A DNA stretch of 64,000 nucleotides from Beijerinckiaceae bacterium. GTDB taxonomy: Bacteria; Pseudomonadota; Alphaproteobacteria; Rhizobiales; Beijerinckiaceae. The notes beneath the pieces were generated by a model that saw only the letters and a program-made list of their open reading frames with translations, ran no database searches and was not told the origin of the DNA. The stretch spans positions 62,001-126,000 of the forward strand of contig CANGBC010000001.1 of assembly GCA_947452005.1 (NCBI GenBank), read 5' to 3'. The first letter of the stretch is position 1. Each line of letters opens with the position of its first letter. The position numbers and the translations under genes were made by a program. Below are positions 53,940 through 64,000 of the stretch, one piece after another.

Positions 53940-56564
53940 ATGACGTCGGAACGCTACAATCCGCGGGATGCGGAAAAAAAATGGCAGAAAATCTGGGCGG
54001 AGCGGGACACATTCCGCACCGACAATTCTGATCCGCGCCCAAAATACTACGTGCTGGAAATGTTCCCCTATCCATCGGGACGTATCCATATGGGCCATGT
54101 CCGCAATTACGCGATGGGCGATGTGGTTGCGCGTTACAAGCGGGCGCGCGGATTCAATGTCTTGCATCCCATGGGCTGGGACGCATTTGGCATGCCGGCT
54201 GAAAATGCCGCGATGCAGAACAAGAGCCATCCCGCCAAATGGACCTATGCCAATATTGCGACCATGCGCGATCAGCTCAAATCAATGGGCTTGTCGCTCG
54301 ATTGGTCGCGCGAAATCGCGACATGTGATCCCAGCTATTACAAACATCAGCAACGGCTTTTCCTCGACTTTCTGAAAGCGGGTCTGGTCACGCGCAAAAA
54401 GTCGAAAGTGAATTGGGACCCGGTTGATCAAACGGTTCTTGCGAACGAGCAAGTCATTGACGGGCGCGGTTGGCGTTCGGGTGCCATGATCGAGCAGCGC
54501 GAACTGACGCAATGGTTTCTGAAGATCACCGACTTCGCACAAGATTTATCGGATTCACTGGATGATCTGAATCGCTGGCCCGAAAAAGTTCGGCTCATGC
54601 AGAAGAACTGGATCGGTCGTTCTGAAGGTCTGCGCGTTCGCTTCCGTCTCGCCGATACATCGATGACTGCAGAGCGCAGCGTTGAGGTTTATACGACGCG
54701 GCCTGACACGCTGTTTGGTGCAAAATTTCTTGCGCTGTCAGCAGATCATCCGCTCGCGGTTGAAGCAGGAAAGGCCGACCCCAAGATTCAGGCCTTCATC
54801 GAAGAATGCCGTCGTATGGGGACATCTGTTGCGACACTTGAGACAGCTGAGAAAAAGGGCGTCGACACAGGCCTGTGCGTTCAGCACCCGTTCGATCCTG
54901 CTTGGCAAATTCCGGTTTGGATCGCCAATTTCGTTCTGATGGATTATGGCACAGGCGCCATCTTTGGCTGCCCTGCTCATGATCAACGCGATCTCGATTT
55001 CGCGCGCGCTTACGGTCTTGGCGCCACGCCTGTCGTCTGTCCGGCAGAACAAGATGCGACCTCGTTCGTCGTCGATAAGGTGGCCTATGACGGCGAAGGG
55101 ACGCTGATCAATTCTCATTTCCTTGATGGCATGGAAATTCCCGCTGCGAAGGAAGAGGTGACGCGTCGCCTTGAGGCAGTCCAGATCGATGGCAAGCCGC
55201 AAGGCGAACGTCAGGTGAATTTCAAATTGCGTGATTGGGGTGTTTCACGCCAACGCTATTGGGGCTGCCCGATCCCTGTCATTCACTGCGATGATTGCGG
55301 AACACTACCGGTCCCTGTTGCTGATCTTCCGGTCACTTTGCCAGAAGACGTGACTTTTGATCGGCCGGGCAACCCGCTCGACCATCACTCCACATGGAAA
55401 CATGTCAACTGTACGCAATGCGCCAAGGCTGCGCGACGCGAAACCGACACGATGGACACATTCGTCGATTCGTCTTGGTATTATGCGCGCTTCACAGATC
55501 CGCAGGCGACGGATCAGCCCACAACGAAGGCGGCGGATCATTGGCTGCCTGTTGATCAGTATATTGGCGGTATTGAGCACGCTATTTTGCATCTTCTCTA
55601 CTCACGCTTTTTTGCGCGCGCGATGCAGGCAACCGGCCATCTCAACGTGAAAGAACCTTTTGCAGGTTTGTTCACGCAAGGCATGGTTGTGCATGAAACC
55701 TATCGTGCTGCTGATGGAAGCTGGCGCACGCCTGGCGAAATTCGTTTTGAAACGACAGCTGATGGCCGCAAGGCCTTTGATCTCTCCGATGGCGCTCCGA
55801 TCGAGATCGGCGCTATCGAGAAGATGTCGAAGTCAAAGCGCAACACTGTTGACCCTGACGAAATCATCGACGCCTATGGTGCGGATACCGCGCGCTGGTT
55901 CATGCTTTCAGATTCACCGCCAGATCGTGATGTGATCTGGAGCGAAGAAGGTGTGCAAGGCGCTTCTCGTTATGTGCAACAGATCTGGCGTCTTGTTGGA
56001 GAGATGCGCGAGCTGTCGCAGGATGCATTGCTGCCCAAGGGCGATCTGAACGAACGCGCGACAGCCATTCGCAAAATTGTGCATGGACACCTGATGAAGG
56101 TCGAAGAACATATTGAGCGGCTACGTTTTAACACTGCGATTGCAGAAATCCGTAAAATGACCAATGCGCTATCGGCAACGATTGCGGCGATCACGGAACC
56201 TGAGCAGGTGACCAACGACGAGCGCTCCGCTTATCGCGAAGCATTGGATTTCATGATCCAAATGTTTGCACCCATGATGCCGCATCTGGCTGAGGAGTGT
56301 TGGGCTGCGGCTGGCCATGAGACGCCCATTTCGGAATCGGCATGGCCTCAGCTCCTACGTGCCTTGGCCTCTGATGACCGGATTGTTATACCTGTTCAGG
56401 TGAACGGGAAAAAACGGGCGGAACTCGAGATCGAACATGATGCCGATAATGCTAGGGTCGAAGCTGAGGCCTTGAAGCTTGAGGCTGTTGCGCGCGAACT
56501 GAGTGGGCGTGTCCCGAAAAAGGTCATCATCGTTCCGAAAAGGATCGTCAATGTCGTGGTCTGA
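53940..56564 (+). CDS. leuS: Leucyl-tRNA synthetase
   Basis: An 874-residue class-I synthetase. The HIGH motif is HMGH at about residues 50-53, and KMSKSKRN lies near 628. The CP1 editing domain occupies about 225-420 with [11 protein letters not shown] and the conserved DQRDLDFA region. The zinc-binding and anticodon domains are complete. The ATG at 53940 is at the divergence from yggS. It overlaps lptE by 14 bases, and holA follows: the leuS-lptE-holA order also found in E. coli. Confidence 0.97.
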   Translation: MTSERYNPRDAEKKWQKIWAERDTFRTDNSDPRPKYYVLEMFPYPSGRIHMGHVRNYAMGDVVARYKRARGFNVLHPMGWDAFGMPAENAAMQNKSHPAKWTYANIATMRDQLKSMGLSLDWSREIATCDPSYYKHQQRLFLDFLKAGLVTRKKSKVNWDPVDQTVLANEQVIDGRGWRSGAMIEQRELTQWFLKITDFAQDLSDSLDDLNRWPEKVRLMQKNWIGRSEGLRVRFRLADTSMTAERSVEVYTTRPDTLFGAKFLALSADHPLAVEAGKADPKIQAFIEECRRMGTSVATLETAEKKGVDTGLCVQHPFDPAWQIPVWIANFVLMDYGTGAIFGCPAHDQRDLDFARAYGLGATPVVCPAEQDATSFVVDKVAYDGEGTLINSHFLDGMEIPAAKEEVTRRLEAVQIDGKPQGERQVNFKLRDWGVSRQRYWGCPIPVIHCDDCGTLPVPVADLPVTLPEDVTFDRPGNPLDHHSTWKHVNCTQCAKAARRETDTMDTFVDSSWYYARFTDPQATDQPTTKAADHWLPVDQYIGGIEHAILHLLYSRFFARAMQATGHLNVKEPFAGLFTQGMVVHETYRAADGSWRTPGEIRFETTADGRKAFDLSDGAPIEIGAIEKMSKSKRNTVDPDEIIDAYGADTARWFMLSDSPPDRDVIWSEEGVQGASRYVQQIWRLVGEMRELSQDALLPKGDLNERATAIRKIVHGHLMKVEEHIERLRFNTAIAEIRKMTNALSATIAAITEPEQVTNDERSAYREALDFMIQMFAPMMPHLAEECWAAAGHETPISESAWPQLLRALASDDRIVIPVQVNGKKRAELEIEHDADNARVEAEALKLEAVARELSGRVPKKVIIVPKRIVNVVV

Positions 56565-57057
56565 TCGACTGAGCCGCTTCGGCCTTGTTTTCGCTCTGCT
56601 TCTTCCCGTGATGGGTTGCTTCAAACCACTTTACGGCGGGATTGAAGGGGCAGTCTTGCAGGATGATCTTGCAGCTATTGCGATCGACCCGATCCCAGAA
56701 CGCGCGGGGCATTATCTGGGCAACGAACTTCGCTTCCTGCTGAATGGCACGGGCTCAGAAGTAAAGCCCAGATATCGGCTTCAGATCGTGTTGCGTGAAC
56801 GCGTCCAGGCATCACTTGTCGATTCGACCAGTCAACGCGCCTCTGCTGGGTCCATCGTGATCGATGCTGATTACAAATTGGTTCCTGTCGCAGGCGGTAC
56901 GCCCGTAGCCACCGGCGTCGCTTTTACCTTCGCCTCCTATGATCGTTCGAGCCAACGTTTTGCAAATATTCGTGCAGCACGTGACGCTGAGATTCGCGAC
57001 GCCCGCACTTTAGCCGAGCAGATCAAGACCCGGCTTGCCATCGCATTGGCGCGCTGA
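56551..57057 (+). CDS. lptE: LPS-assembly lipoprotein LptE
   Basis: A 168-residue outer-membrane lipoprotein that plugs the LptD barrel. The signal ends with the lipobox VMGC (about residues 19-22), followed by FKPLYGG, a typical LptE start. Low overall conservation is normal. The ATG at 56551 lies inside the end of leuS (14-base overlap) with AAGGA upstream, so translation is coupled. holA starts 2 bases after its stop. It works with LptM encoded at the other end of the window. Confidence 0.87.
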   Translation: MSWSDRLSRFGLVFALLLPVMGCFKPLYGGIEGAVLQDDLAAIAIDPIPERAGHYLGNELRFLLNGTGSEVKPRYRLQIVLRERVQASLVDSTSQRASAGSIVIDADYKLVPVAGGTPVATGVAFTFASYDRSSQRFANIRAARDAEIRDARTLAEQIKTRLAIALAR

Positions 57058-57059
57058 AG

Positions 57060-58094
57060 ATGGTTGCCGTTCGGCATTGGGAGGCCGACAAGCTTCTCGC
57101 GAAATTGCCGGGGCATATCGGTTTCTATCTTTTCTTTGGAACTGACGCCGGGCTCGTCAATGAGCGCTTGCGTGTCGTGCTCCGGCAATCCATCGACGAT
57201 CCGAACGACGCTTTCCAATTGGTGCGTGTCGATGGCGATGAGTTAGCGGGAGAGACCGGTCGTCTCGCCGACGAATGCAACACGATTGGTTTGTTTGGCG
57301 GTCGGCGCGCGATTTGGGTCAAGGCCGGTGCGCGTAACATGATCCCGGCTTTCGATGCCGTCATGGAGATGGAATTAAAAGACACCGTCGTCTTGGTCGA
57401 GGCTGGGCCGCTGAAACGTGACTCTGCTTTGCGTAAGCTTTTTGAAAAAGAAAGAAGCGCTGCGGCGATTGAATGCACACACGACGACCCGCAGCAATTG
57501 CGCGCGCTGATTACGGAACAAGCCCGTAAATCAGGGCTTTCTATTGACCGAGAGACGACCGAATTGCTCTCGCATTCTCTTGGTGCTGATCGCCTCACGA
57601 CGCGGTTAGAGCTGGACAAACTCCTCCTCTACAAGCACGGCGAAAGTGAAATCACGCAAGCCGATGTCGAAGCTATCATCGCCGATGCCGCCGCACTCAA
57701 TCTCGACACAGCGCTCAATGCTGCTTTTTCAGGTCGGCTTGATCAGGTGGATGAGACAGTCATGCAGGCTCTTGCTGCTGGTAACGATGCCGGCATGTTG
57801 ATCGGCATGGCTTCGCGCTATGCGGTCATGTTGCATCGTGCTCGTCTTGATTTTGAACGTGGTGTGCCACGTGACGCCGCGTTGGAAAAAGCGAGCCGCA
57901 AGGCATTTATCTTTCCACGTAAAGAGGCCTTGAGCGCGCAATTTGATCGCTGGTCGACTGAGGCTTTAGCGCGCGCTCTCGAAATTCTCGGGCGTGCACT
58001 CAGTGATATACGCAAAGACGCCAGGCTGTCAGAAGCTTTGGCAACGCGCGCGTTTTGGTCCATCGCCAGCGCGGCACGCCGCGCCAGCGCTTAG
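57060..58094 (+). CDS. holA: DNA polymerase III delta subunit
   Basis: A 344-residue clamp-loader subunit. The N-terminal segment IGFYLFFGTDAGLVNERLRVVL is the typical start; the acidic and helical core DDPQQLRALITEQARKSGLSIDRE and the C-terminal helical collar follow. Delta opens the beta clamp. It is the third gene of leuS-lptE-holA and converges on parB with a 4-base overlap of stops. Confidence 0.92.
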   Translation: MVAVRHWEADKLLAKLPGHIGFYLFFGTDAGLVNERLRVVLRQSIDDPNDAFQLVRVDGDELAGETGRLADECNTIGLFGGRRAIWVKAGARNMIPAFDAVMEMELKDTVVLVEAGPLKRDSALRKLFEKERSAAAIECTHDDPQQLRALITEQARKSGLSIDRETTELLSHSLGADRLTTRLELDKLLLYKHGESEITQADVEAIIADAAALNLDTALNAAFSGRLDQVDETVMQALAAGNDAGMLIGMASRYAVMLHRARLDFERGVPRDAALEKASRKAFIFPRKEALSAQFDRWSTEALARALEILGRALSDIRKDARLSEALATRAFWSIASAARRASA

Positions 58095-58975
58095 GACTTC
58101 AACCTCTGACACAGGGCATCAAGTTGCTCGAGTGACGAATAAAAAATAGTCACCGATCCTGATTCGCCTTGATGGGCAATTGCCACATTCATACCAAGCA
58201 CGTCGTTGAGAGCTTTTTCGAGCGCGCGTGTGTCCGCATCTTTTGGTGCCTTCGGGGCTCCAGTGTCGCTGATCTTTTTCCCAGAGGCGCTAGCCTTCCC
58301 GGCTTCGCTCGCCAATTTCTCGACATCACGAACGGTCAACCCCTCGGCTACAATCCGTTTCGCAAGCGATTCGGCGTCATCAACCGACAAAAGCGCGCGA
58401 GCATGTCCTGCTGAGAGAAGGCCGTCTTTCAGCATCTGATGGATAGATGCCGGAAGCTTGAGGAGCCGCATTGTGTTGGCGATGTAACTCCGGCTCTTTC
58501 CGATAATTTTGGCGATGTCCGAATGCGAATATTTATATTCGTTGGCAAGCTGTTCGTATCCCAACGCTTCTTCGATGGCGTTGAGATCGCTACGTTGCAC
58601 GTTTTCAATAATAGCAATTTCTAAGGCTTGTTGATCGTCAGCCTCAATGATGACAACTGGGACCTCGTGAATTCCGGCCTTCTGCGCGGCCCGCCAGCGA
58701 CGCTCGCCGGCGATGATTTCATAGGCGTCAGCGGTACGGGGATTCGCGCGGACGATAATCGGCTGGATCACTCCCTTTTCTTTAATAGAATCAGAGAGTT
58801 CCGCAAGATTTTCATCGTCAAATGAGCGGCGTGGGTTACGTGGATTGGGCCGAATAAATTCAATCGGAACACGCTTCTGACCGGTCGATGGTGCCAGAAC
58901 CGTTGGTTCCGGAGCCGAATCGCCGATAAGGGCCGCTAAACCGCGGCCAAGACGCGGACGAGATTCCTCTGCCAT
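58091..58975 (-). CDS. parB: Chromosome partitioning protein ParB
   Basis: A 294-residue CTP-dependent centromere-binding clamp. The start PRLGRGLAALIGD is the ParA-interacting segment. The CTP-binding domain has GVIQPIIVR and GERRWRA at residues 90-96. The helix-turn-helix region (SDIAKIIGKSRSYIANTMRLLKLP) recognises parS, and the C-terminal domain dimerises. Perfect parS sites lie 1.1 and 3.4 kb upstream of its start. It follows parA by 19 bases. Confidence 0.97.
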   Translation of the reverse strand: MAEESRPRLGRGLAALIGDSAPEPTVLAPSTGQKRVPIEFIRPNPRNPRRSFDDENLAELSDSIKEKGVIQPIIVRANPRTADAYEIIAGERRWRAAQKAGIHEVPVVIIEADDQQALEIAIIENVQRSDLNAIEEALGYEQLANEYKYSHSDIAKIIGKSRSYIANTMRLLKLPASIHQMLKDGLLSAGHARALLSVDDAESLAKRIVAEGLTVRDVEKLASEAGKASASGKKISDTGAPKAPKDADTRALEKALNDVLGMNVAIAHQGESGSVTIFYSSLEQLDALCQRLKS

Positions 58976-58994
58976 TTGAGGCCCTTTCTGAGAA

Positions 58995-59804
58995 TTAAGC
59001 GGCGCGCAGGCGGCGTTCGCGCTGGATCACCTCGGACGCCAGCTTCAAATAGGCTTGGCTACCCGTGCACTTCAAATCGTAAAGCAAGACTGGCTTGCCG
59101 TGGGATGGCGCCTCCGACACGCGCACATTGCGCGGGATCACCGTGTCATAAACCTTTTCGCCCATGAACTCACGCACATCGGCCACGACCTGTGTCGCCA
59201 GATTGTTGCGGGGGTCGAACATCGTCAGCACGATGCCATGAATTGAAAGCTTGGGGTTGAGTGTTTTCTTGACCTGATCAACGGTTGAGAGGAGTTGCGA
59301 AAGCCCTTCAAGCGCAAAAAACTCGCATTGCAACGGCACCAGAACAGCATCCGCGGCAGCTAAGGCATTGATTGTTAAGAGATTTAGAGACGGCGGGCAG
59401 TCCAAGAGAACATAGGTGAACCGCTCTTCGCCAGCAACCGATGCGGCCAAATCCTGGATCGCGGCGCGCATTTTGAATGCGCGGTCCTTGTCGCCGGCGA
59501 TTTCCAGTTCAACGCCGAGAAGATCAAGGGTTGACGGCGCGACCCAGAGACGAGGCACGGCTGTGGCCTGGATCACCTCTGCAAAGCGCCGCTCGCCCGT
59601 CATCACGTCATAGGTGGAGCGGTCGCGGCTCTTTCTATCAATTCCCAACCCAGTGGATGCGTTGCCTTGGGGATCCAAATCGACAATCAAGACTTTTTCG
59701 CCGATGGCGGCCAAAGCTGTGCCGAGGTTAATCGTCGTTGTCGTCTTACCGACGCCGCCCTTCTGATTAGCGAGAACCAAAACCCGCATTTCCGGAGTAC
59801 TCAC
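58995..59804 (-). CDS. parA: Chromosome partitioning ATPase ParA
   Basis: A 269-residue deviant-Walker ATPase that moves ParB-bound origins. Walker A KGGVGKTTT is at about residues 14-22. The VDLDPQGNASTGLG motif, the DCPPSLNLLTINAL block and the LVPLQCEFFALEGLSQL region are typical of chromosomal ParA. The GTG start at 59804 overlaps the rsmG stop (GTGA); an ATG at 59789 is an alternative. It forms the mnmE-mnmG-rsmG-parA-parB block. Confidence 0.96.
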   Translation of the reverse strand: MSTPEMRVLVLANQKGGVGKTTTTINLGTALAAIGEKVLIVDLDPQGNASTGLGIDRKSRDRSTYDVMTGERRFAEVIQATAVPRLWVAPSTLDLLGVELEIAGDKDRAFKMRAAIQDLAASVAGEERFTYVLLDCPPSLNLLTINALAAADAVLVPLQCEFFALEGLSQLLSTVDQVKKTLNPKLSIHGIVLTMFDPRNNLATQVVADVREFMGEKVYDTVIPRNVRVSEAPSHGKPVLLYDLKCTGSQAYLKLASEVIQRERRLRAA

Positions 59805-60445
59805 GACACGTCTCCACCCGAAAGGTCACGCCTGCTGACCAAGACGATCACCCCGTCGGACTGACTAATACTGGGGTTTATCTCTATCTCAAACCTACTA
59901 TCTGTTGATAGATTGGTCAATTCTTCCCGATGCCCTTTGCCCTTTGGAAAGACCCCGATCGCGCCTTTTTCGATGAGGGGCGCCGCCCAATCCACAAGTT
60001 GATCCATATTGGCGAGAGCGCGTGCACTCACCGCTTCAATGTGCTCCAAATCAGAGACGACGTTTTCAATGCGCGCGTGATGAACTGTCGTGCGCAGACC
60101 TGTTTCACGTGAAACAGCCCGCAGGAAGGCACATTTGCGCCCATCAGATTCAACCAAATGAACATGCGAATCTGGCTCGTCAGCTAATAGGATCGCAGTC
60201 ACCAAACCTGGAAAACCGCCTCCAGAACCGAGATCAGCCCATGTCTTGATATGGCGAAACGCCCGTTGGACCTGAGCCGAATCGAGAAGATGGCGGGCCC
60301 AGAGGTCTGTAAGCGCAGAAGCCGATACGAGGTTTTTAACGTTAGACCACTTTCGCACAAGCACTTCATAGGCCGCGAGTCGGTCCAGATCGACGGGCTT
60401 CAGCTCTAGTGCCCTGACGAGCCTGTCACGCTCAAAGGAACTCAT
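59801..60445 (-). CDS. rsmG: 16S rRNA (guanine-527-N7) methyltransferase
   Basis: A 214-residue SAM methyltransferase that modifies G527 of 16S rRNA (also called GidB). The catalytic fold shows [21 protein letters not shown] near residues 67-87, and [21 protein letters not shown] before it. It overlaps mnmG by 4 bases upstream and parA by 4 bases downstream. A perfect parS site is embedded in the coding sequence at 60101-60116 without disturbing the frame. Confidence 0.95.
   Translation of the reverse strand: MSSFERDRLVRALELKPVDLDRLAAYEVLVRKWSNVKNLVSASALTDLWARHLLDSAQVQRAFRHIKTWADLGSGGGFPGLVTAILLADEPDSHVHLVESDGRKCAFLRAVSRETGLRTTVHHARIENVVSDLEHIEAVSARALANMDQLVDWAAPLIEKGAIGVFPKGKGHREELTNLSTDSRFEIEINPSISQSDGVIVLVSRRDLSGGDVS
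60101..60116. other. parS centromere site (inside rsmG)
   Basis: TGTTTCACGTGAAACA is the exact universal 16-bp ParB-binding palindrome. It lies within rsmG, 1.1 kb from the parB start. Confidence 0.96.
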
Positions 60446-62313
60446 ACGATACCCGCCCGCACACTCTTCTGGTGCCTCCGGAGCGTAACCGCCAGAAGCG
60501 TCATAGACACCGGAGTGACCCCCTCGATGCGCGAGGCTTGTCCAAGTGTTTCCGGCTGAACTGCCGAAAGGCGTGCTTTAATCTCGTTGGAAAGGCCTTC
60601 GACCTTGATGAAGTCAAAATCTGGCGGAATAGCGAGCGCCTCGTCTCTACGTGCCGCAGAGATCTCTGCACCCTGCCTTTCAAGATAGACCGCGTATTTG
60701 GCCTCGATCTCGACCTGATCGGCCGTCTTCCGATCAATATCGCCAAGCTCGGGATATGCTTCAGCCATGCGGGCGAAATTAATGTCTGGATAGGCGAGAA
60801 GCTCATAAGCGCTCCGTCTGACCCCGTCTCGGTTCACGACAAAGCCGGCGTCTCCCGCCTCCTTTGGTGTCATGGCAATATCCCGAAGACGCGCACGAGC
60901 AGCTTCAATTCGCGCCATCTTCCGCTCGAATTGGCTTTGTCGAATGAAGCTGACACACCCTATCTCAATCCCGACAGGTGTCAGGCGTTGATCGGCATTA
61001 TCCGCACGGAGAGACAATCGATACTCCGCGCGCGACGTAAACATACGATAAGGTTCGCTGACGCCACGGGTCACGAGGTCGTCAATCATCACACCAATAT
61101 ACGAATTGTCTCTACCGAATGTGATCGGATCCTTGCCCCCTGCCCGGCGCGCAGCATTGAGCCCCGCGACGAGACCTTGTGCGCCGGCCTCTTCATACCC
61201 GGTGCTTCCGTTGATCTGCCCCGCCAAGAACAACCCCGGCACGTGTTTGGTCTCAAGAGACGCCTTCAGGCCGCGCGGATCAAGAAAATCATATTCAATA
61301 GCGTAGCCGGTACGGAATATCTCGACATTTTCCAATCCAGGCATTGTGCGAATAAAAGCTTCCTGCACTTCCGTAGGTAGCGACGAGGAAATCCCATTCG
61401 GATAAATGGTCGGATCATCGAGGCCCTCAGGCTCAAGAAAAACTTGATGGCTCTCACGATCAGCGAAACGTGCGATTTTATCTTCGATTGATGGACAATA
61501 ACGGGGTCCCCGGCCAGTAATCGCGCCCGAGTGGATCGCCGCCCGGTGCAAATTCGCCTCAATGATCTTATGGCCAGCCAGCGTGGTGCGCGTAATAAAA
61601 CAGGAAACCTGCCGCTGCTTGATCCCTGAGGAAAGATACGAAAAAGGTTCCGGATCCGAATCGGGCTGCTGCTCGTCGAGAACCCCCCAATTGATCGTTC
61701 TGCCATCCAGACGCGCTGGCGTCCCCGTTTTAAGCCGCCCAAGGAAAAAGCCGTGCTTGAGAAGCGACGCGCTCAAATTGTTTGAAGGGGCATCGCCAAA
61801 GCGACCGGCTTCAATCCGCTGTTCTCCGATATGAATCATGCCGCGCAAGAAAGTGCCTGTCGTAATAACAACAGAACCGGTCATGAAGCGGCCAGCGGTC
61901 GAGACCACGCCGGTCAAGCAACCACCCTCGACCAAAAGCTCTAAAGCTTCAGCTTCCACAATCGTCAAATTCGGATAATCACGCAGCTCTGCCTGCATAG
62001 CCTGACGATATAATTTCCGATCGGCCTGGGCCCGGGGGCCTCGAACAGCAGCACCCTTTGAGCGATTGAGCATTCGGAATTGGATCCCGGCCTCATCAGC
62101 CATCCGACCCATCAACCCGTCCAGGGCGTCTATTTCTCTGACGAGATGACCTTTCCCGAGGCCGCCGATCGCCGGATTGCACGACATCACACCAATCGAT
62201 GCCGCACTCTGGGTCATCAAGGCAGTCCGAGCGCCCAAGCGCGCAGCTGCAGTAGCCGCTTCACAGCCAGCGTGGCCACCGCCTATTACGATTACATCAA
62301 AGGAAAGGTTCAT
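60442..62313 (-). CDS. mnmG: tRNA uridine-34 modification enzyme MnmG
   Basis: A 623-residue FAD enzyme (GidA) that with MnmE adds carboxymethylaminomethyl to U34. The N-terminal [22 protein letters not shown] is the FAD site. [34 protein letters not shown] and the conserved C-terminal helical domain follow. The start is set at the ATG before NLSFD with GAACCTTT context; the frame runs on to 62373 through the parS site, and that part is not conserved coding sequence. The 4-base overlap with rsmG suggests coupling. Confidence 0.96.
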   Translation of the reverse strand: MNLSFDVIVIGGGHAGCEAATAAARLGARTALMTQSAASIGVMSCNPAIGGLGKGHLVREIDALDGLMGRMADEAGIQFRMLNRSKGAAVRGPRAQADRKLYRQAMQAELRDYPNLTIVEAEALELLVEGGCLTGVVSTAGRFMTGSVVITTGTFLRGMIHIGEQRIEAGRFGDAPSNNLSASLLKHGFFLGRLKTGTPARLDGRTINWGVLDEQQPDSDPEPFSYLSSGIKQRQVSCFITRTTLAGHKIIEANLHRAAIHSGAITGRGPRYCPSIEDKIARFADRESHQVFLEPEGLDDPTIYPNGISSSLPTEVQEAFIRTMPGLENVEIFRTGYAIEYDFLDPRGLKASLETKHVPGLFLAGQINGSTGYEEAGAQGLVAGLNAARRAGGKDPITFGRDNSYIGVMIDDLVTRGVSEPYRMFTSRAEYRLSLRADNADQRLTPVGIEIGCVSFIRQSQFERKMARIEAARARLRDIAMTPKEAGDAGFVVNRDGVRRSAYELLAYPDINFARMAEAYPELGDIDRKTADQVEIEAKYAVYLERQGAEISAARRDEALAIPPDFDFIKVEGLSNEIKARLSAVQPETLGQASRIEGVTPVSMTLLAVTLRRHQKSVRAGIV

Positions 62314-62350
62314 TCTGAAGCTCTGTCGAAACGCACCCGAATCGGAAAAC

Positions 62351-62366
62351 TGTTTCACGTGAAACA
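62351..62366. other. parS centromere site (between mnmG and mnmE)
   Basis: A second exact TGTTTCACGTGAAACA, in the 66-base gap between the mnmG start and the mnmE stop, 2,250 bases from the first. Confidence 0.97.
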
Positions 62367-62379
62367 GTCTCATCTTTCA

Positions 62380-63687
62380 TTATTTGCCCATGCAAAAGCG
62401 TGAGAAAATGGCGCCGAGAATGTCGTCAACGCCGATCCTGCCCATCAACGCTTCAAGCTCATTGGCGACGCGCCGTAGATCGTCCGCCATCAATTCGAGC
62501 GCATTGCCATCGTTTCCCATGGCCAATTCCAAATGTCGAGCTGCCGTAGCCACGCAAGCATGTTGCCGCAGATTTGTGATCAAGGGCGGCTCACCGGACA
62601 GCGCGACTGCCGCTCTCTCCTCTAAATGCCGCAATAATTCCCCGATTCCCTGCCCGCTCACAACCGACAGCCCAACATCCGCCCAAGGCGGGAGCTTGTC
62701 GAGCAAATCCATTTTGGTCGCCACGCGCAACTGGTCCGCCTGTCCGAACGCAACCGAATCGACCGTCGCTCTCGCGTCACCAAGCCAAAGAACAAGGTCA
62801 GCCCGGCCAATCTCCCGCTCTGTACGTTCGATCCCAATACGTTCGACGGGATCACTGGTCTCCCTTAGGCCTGCCGTATCTGACACCAGAACACTGTAGC
62901 CACCGAGATCAAACTCGACTTCGATGACATCCCGCGTCGTCCCGGCATGTTCGGAGACGATAGCCACATCACGCCGGACGAGAGCATTCATCAGGGATGA
63001 TTTCCCGGCGTTTGGCGGGCCCGCCAGCGCGACACGATAACCAGATCTAATCCGCTCGCCGCGGTTCGCATCAATCAACGCAGCTTGCAAACCCGCTGAC
63101 AGCTGCAACAAAATATTACGCACCTGAGGCATCACGCCCGAAGGCGCGTCACCCTCGTCGGCAAAATCGATCTCGGCCTCAAGCAAAGAAAAGGCGTCGA
63201 GCAGCAAATCTCGCCACTCAGCCGCTCGATCTGCAAGATGCCCTCCCGCTTGCGTGAGTGCCTGCCGACGCTGCGCCTCTGTCCGCGAGTCAATCAGATC
63301 AGCAATTCCCTCGACAGAGGTTAGCGCCAATTTACCATTCTCAAAAGATCGTCGAATAAATTCTCCGGGTTCAGCCATACGGCAACCGTCTTCAGCGGCC
63401 AATGCCTGGAACAAGCGCGCGATCACTGCGCGGCTCCCATGTACTTGAAATTCCAAGGAATTCTCGCCCGTGAAGCTATTGGGCGCCGTAAAACTGATCA
63501 CCAGACCATGATCAATCACCACGCCATCACGCGGATCACGGATAGGCCGATAGACAGCCTGACGCGCTGGAAACTGGGCACCACAATAACGCTCGGAAAT
63601 GTGACCGGCGCGAGGTCCTGAGATCCGCACAACGGCAACCCCACAGCCGAGCGAGCCACTGGCAAGGGCAAAAATAGTGTCCGTCAT
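62380..63687 (-). CDS. mnmE: tRNA modification GTPase MnmE
   Basis: A 435-residue GTPase (TrmE) partner of MnmG. The N-terminal folate-binding domain precedes the G domain with GPPNAGKSSLMNAL (about residues 222-235), TTRD, and DTAGLRE. The C-terminal FCMGK is the essential C(x)GK motif with the conserved Cys. Length is slightly shorter than the E. coli protein but all domains are present. It is the first gene of the mnmE-mnmG-rsmG-parAB block and follows rho by about 70 bases. Confidence 0.96.
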   Translation of the reverse strand: MTDTIFALASGSLGCGVAVVRISGPRAGHISERYCGAQFPARQAVYRPIRDPRDGVVIDHGLVISFTAPNSFTGENSLEFQVHGSRAVIARLFQALAAEDGCRMAEPGEFIRRSFENGKLALTSVEGIADLIDSRTEAQRRQALTQAGGHLADRAAEWRDLLLDAFSLLEAEIDFADEGDAPSGVMPQVRNILLQLSAGLQAALIDANRGERIRSGYRVALAGPPNAGKSSLMNALVRRDVAIVSEHAGTTRDVIEVEFDLGGYSVLVSDTAGLRETSDPVERIGIERTEREIGRADLVLWLGDARATVDSVAFGQADQLRVATKMDLLDKLPPWADVGLSVVSGQGIGELLRHLEERAAVALSGEPPLITNLRQHACVATAARHLELAMGNDGNALELMADDLRRVANELEALMGRIGVDDILGAIFSRFCMGK

Positions 63688-63756
63688 AAGACCCTCGCAC
63701 CAAGCCAGGCCGGACGGGGACGCGGGATGATATCCCCGCTATCCCCTCAATTCACA

Positions 63757-64000
63757 TCAGGTGTTCATAGACTCGAAGAAGCTCGCATTGCCCTTCGGCG
63801 TTTCGCGAAGTTTCCCGAGCAAGAATTCAATCGCGTCCACAGTCCCCATCGGATTGAGGATACGACGCAGCACATACATCTTCTTGAGTATGTCTGCCGG
63901 CACCAGCAGATCTTCTTTGCGTGTGCCAGAGCGCGTGATGTCCAGCGCCGGGAACGTCCGCTTATCGGCGACCTTACGATCAAGAATAATTTCGGAGTTA
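63757..64000 (-). CDS. rho: Transcription termination factor Rho, C-terminal fragment
   Basis: A partial gene at the right edge; 81 codons of the C-terminus are visible on the minus strand, without start. The reading [20 protein letters not shown], then [13 protein letters not shown] and [18 protein letters not shown] is the end of the Rho hexameric helicase motor. It ends ...SMNT at a TGA. No terminator-like hairpin is obvious between it and mnmE. The rho-mnmE-mnmG order is typical of the origin-proximal region in Alphaproteobacteria. Confidence 0.95.
   Translation of the reverse strand, partial: NSEIILDRKVADKRTFPALDITRSGTRKEDLLVPADILKKMYVLRRILNPMGTVDAIEFLLGKLRETPKGNASFFESMNT

Noticed and set aside
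60472-61380. Open frame of 302 codons antisense to mnmG
   Set aside because: Shadow of mnmG; no motif, start site or conserved feature.
62314-62373. Upstream start for MnmG giving a 643-residue protein
   Set aside because: The extra 20 codons read through the parS palindrome and are not like known MnmG N-termini, which begin just before the FAD-binding loop.
63688-63756. Replication origin at the right end
   Set aside because: Gene order places the window near the origin, but no DnaA-box cluster or AT-rich unwinding region was seen here; the origin is more likely beyond the rho gene.

Overview
This window is an ordinary, gene-dense chromosomal segment of an alphaproteobacterium, most likely of the order Hyphomicrobiales (Rhizobiales). 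The evidence is gene content and order: argH-lptM-lysA followed by a TIGR02302/DUF4175 protein, the HIG1-type twin-membrane protein, DUF2794, DUF4167, DUF2125, metX-metW, a CtrA-type box before ftsK, and the mnmE-mnmG-rsmG-parA-parB block next to rho. Two perfect 16-bp parS sites lie beside that block. They place the right end of the window in the centromere and origin-proximal domain of the main chromosome, although no oriC was recognised inside it. I see no insertion sequence, prophage, CRISPR array, plasmid gene or genomic island, and no obviously broken gene.

Layout. 1-8.2 kb: the end of argH, lptM, lysA, a large TIGR02302 membrane protein, a HIG1 protein, a PduO-type cobalamin adenosyltransferase, etfB-etfA and a 3-hydroxybutyryl-CoA dehydrogenase. 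8.3-15.4 kb: an HNH nuclease, a small membrane protein, thpR, a tesA-like esterase divergent from a ybbA-ybbP ABC system, a Bax-inhibitor-1 protein and DUF2794. 15.5-22.3 kb: htpG overlapping prmC, a structured 350-nt leader, DUF4167 and clpB. 22.4-28.5 kb: ethylmalonyl-CoA pathway genes (ecm divergent from ccr, an EamA transporter, mcd). 28.6-40.7 kb: a host-attachment-family protein, tspO, hpt, ftsE-ftsX-ydcF-plsC, chaC, DUF2125, the aromatic block chorismate mutase-hisC-tyrC divergent from metX-metW, ppa and tRNA-Gly(GCC). 40.9-49.7 kb: cnoX, a LON-domain protein, trm112, a UbiH-type monooxygenase, tesB, glnK-amtB and ftsK. 49.7-58.1 kb: lolA, xth, an orphan response regulator with a cyclic-nucleotide-binding protein, an L,D-transpeptidase, yggS and leuS-lptE-holA. 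58.1-64 kb: parB, parA, rsmG, mnmG, mnmE and the end of rho, all on the minus strand.

The most coherent metabolic theme is acetyl-CoA assimilation through the ethylmalonyl-CoA (EMC) pathway. Ccr makes ethylmalonyl-CoA, Ecm isomerises it with adenosylcobalamin, and Mcd oxidises methylsuccinyl-CoA and hands electrons to ETF. An ATP:cobalamin adenosyltransferase, etfBA and 3-hydroxybutyryl-CoA dehydrogenase sit 15-20 kb away. The rest is housekeeping: cell division (ftsEX, ftsK), chromosome segregation (parABS), envelope biogenesis (lptM, lptE, lolA, plsC), proteostasis (htpG, clpB, cnoX) and nitrogen sensing (glnK-amtB).

I found no clear undescribed multi-gene system. The least explained structure is non-coding: tandem and mutually exclusive hairpins in the DUF4167 leader, inverted repeats before the glnK-amtB promoter, and a conserved-looking motif plus GC hairpin at two intergenic sites. 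All were found by eye and need comparative confirmation.
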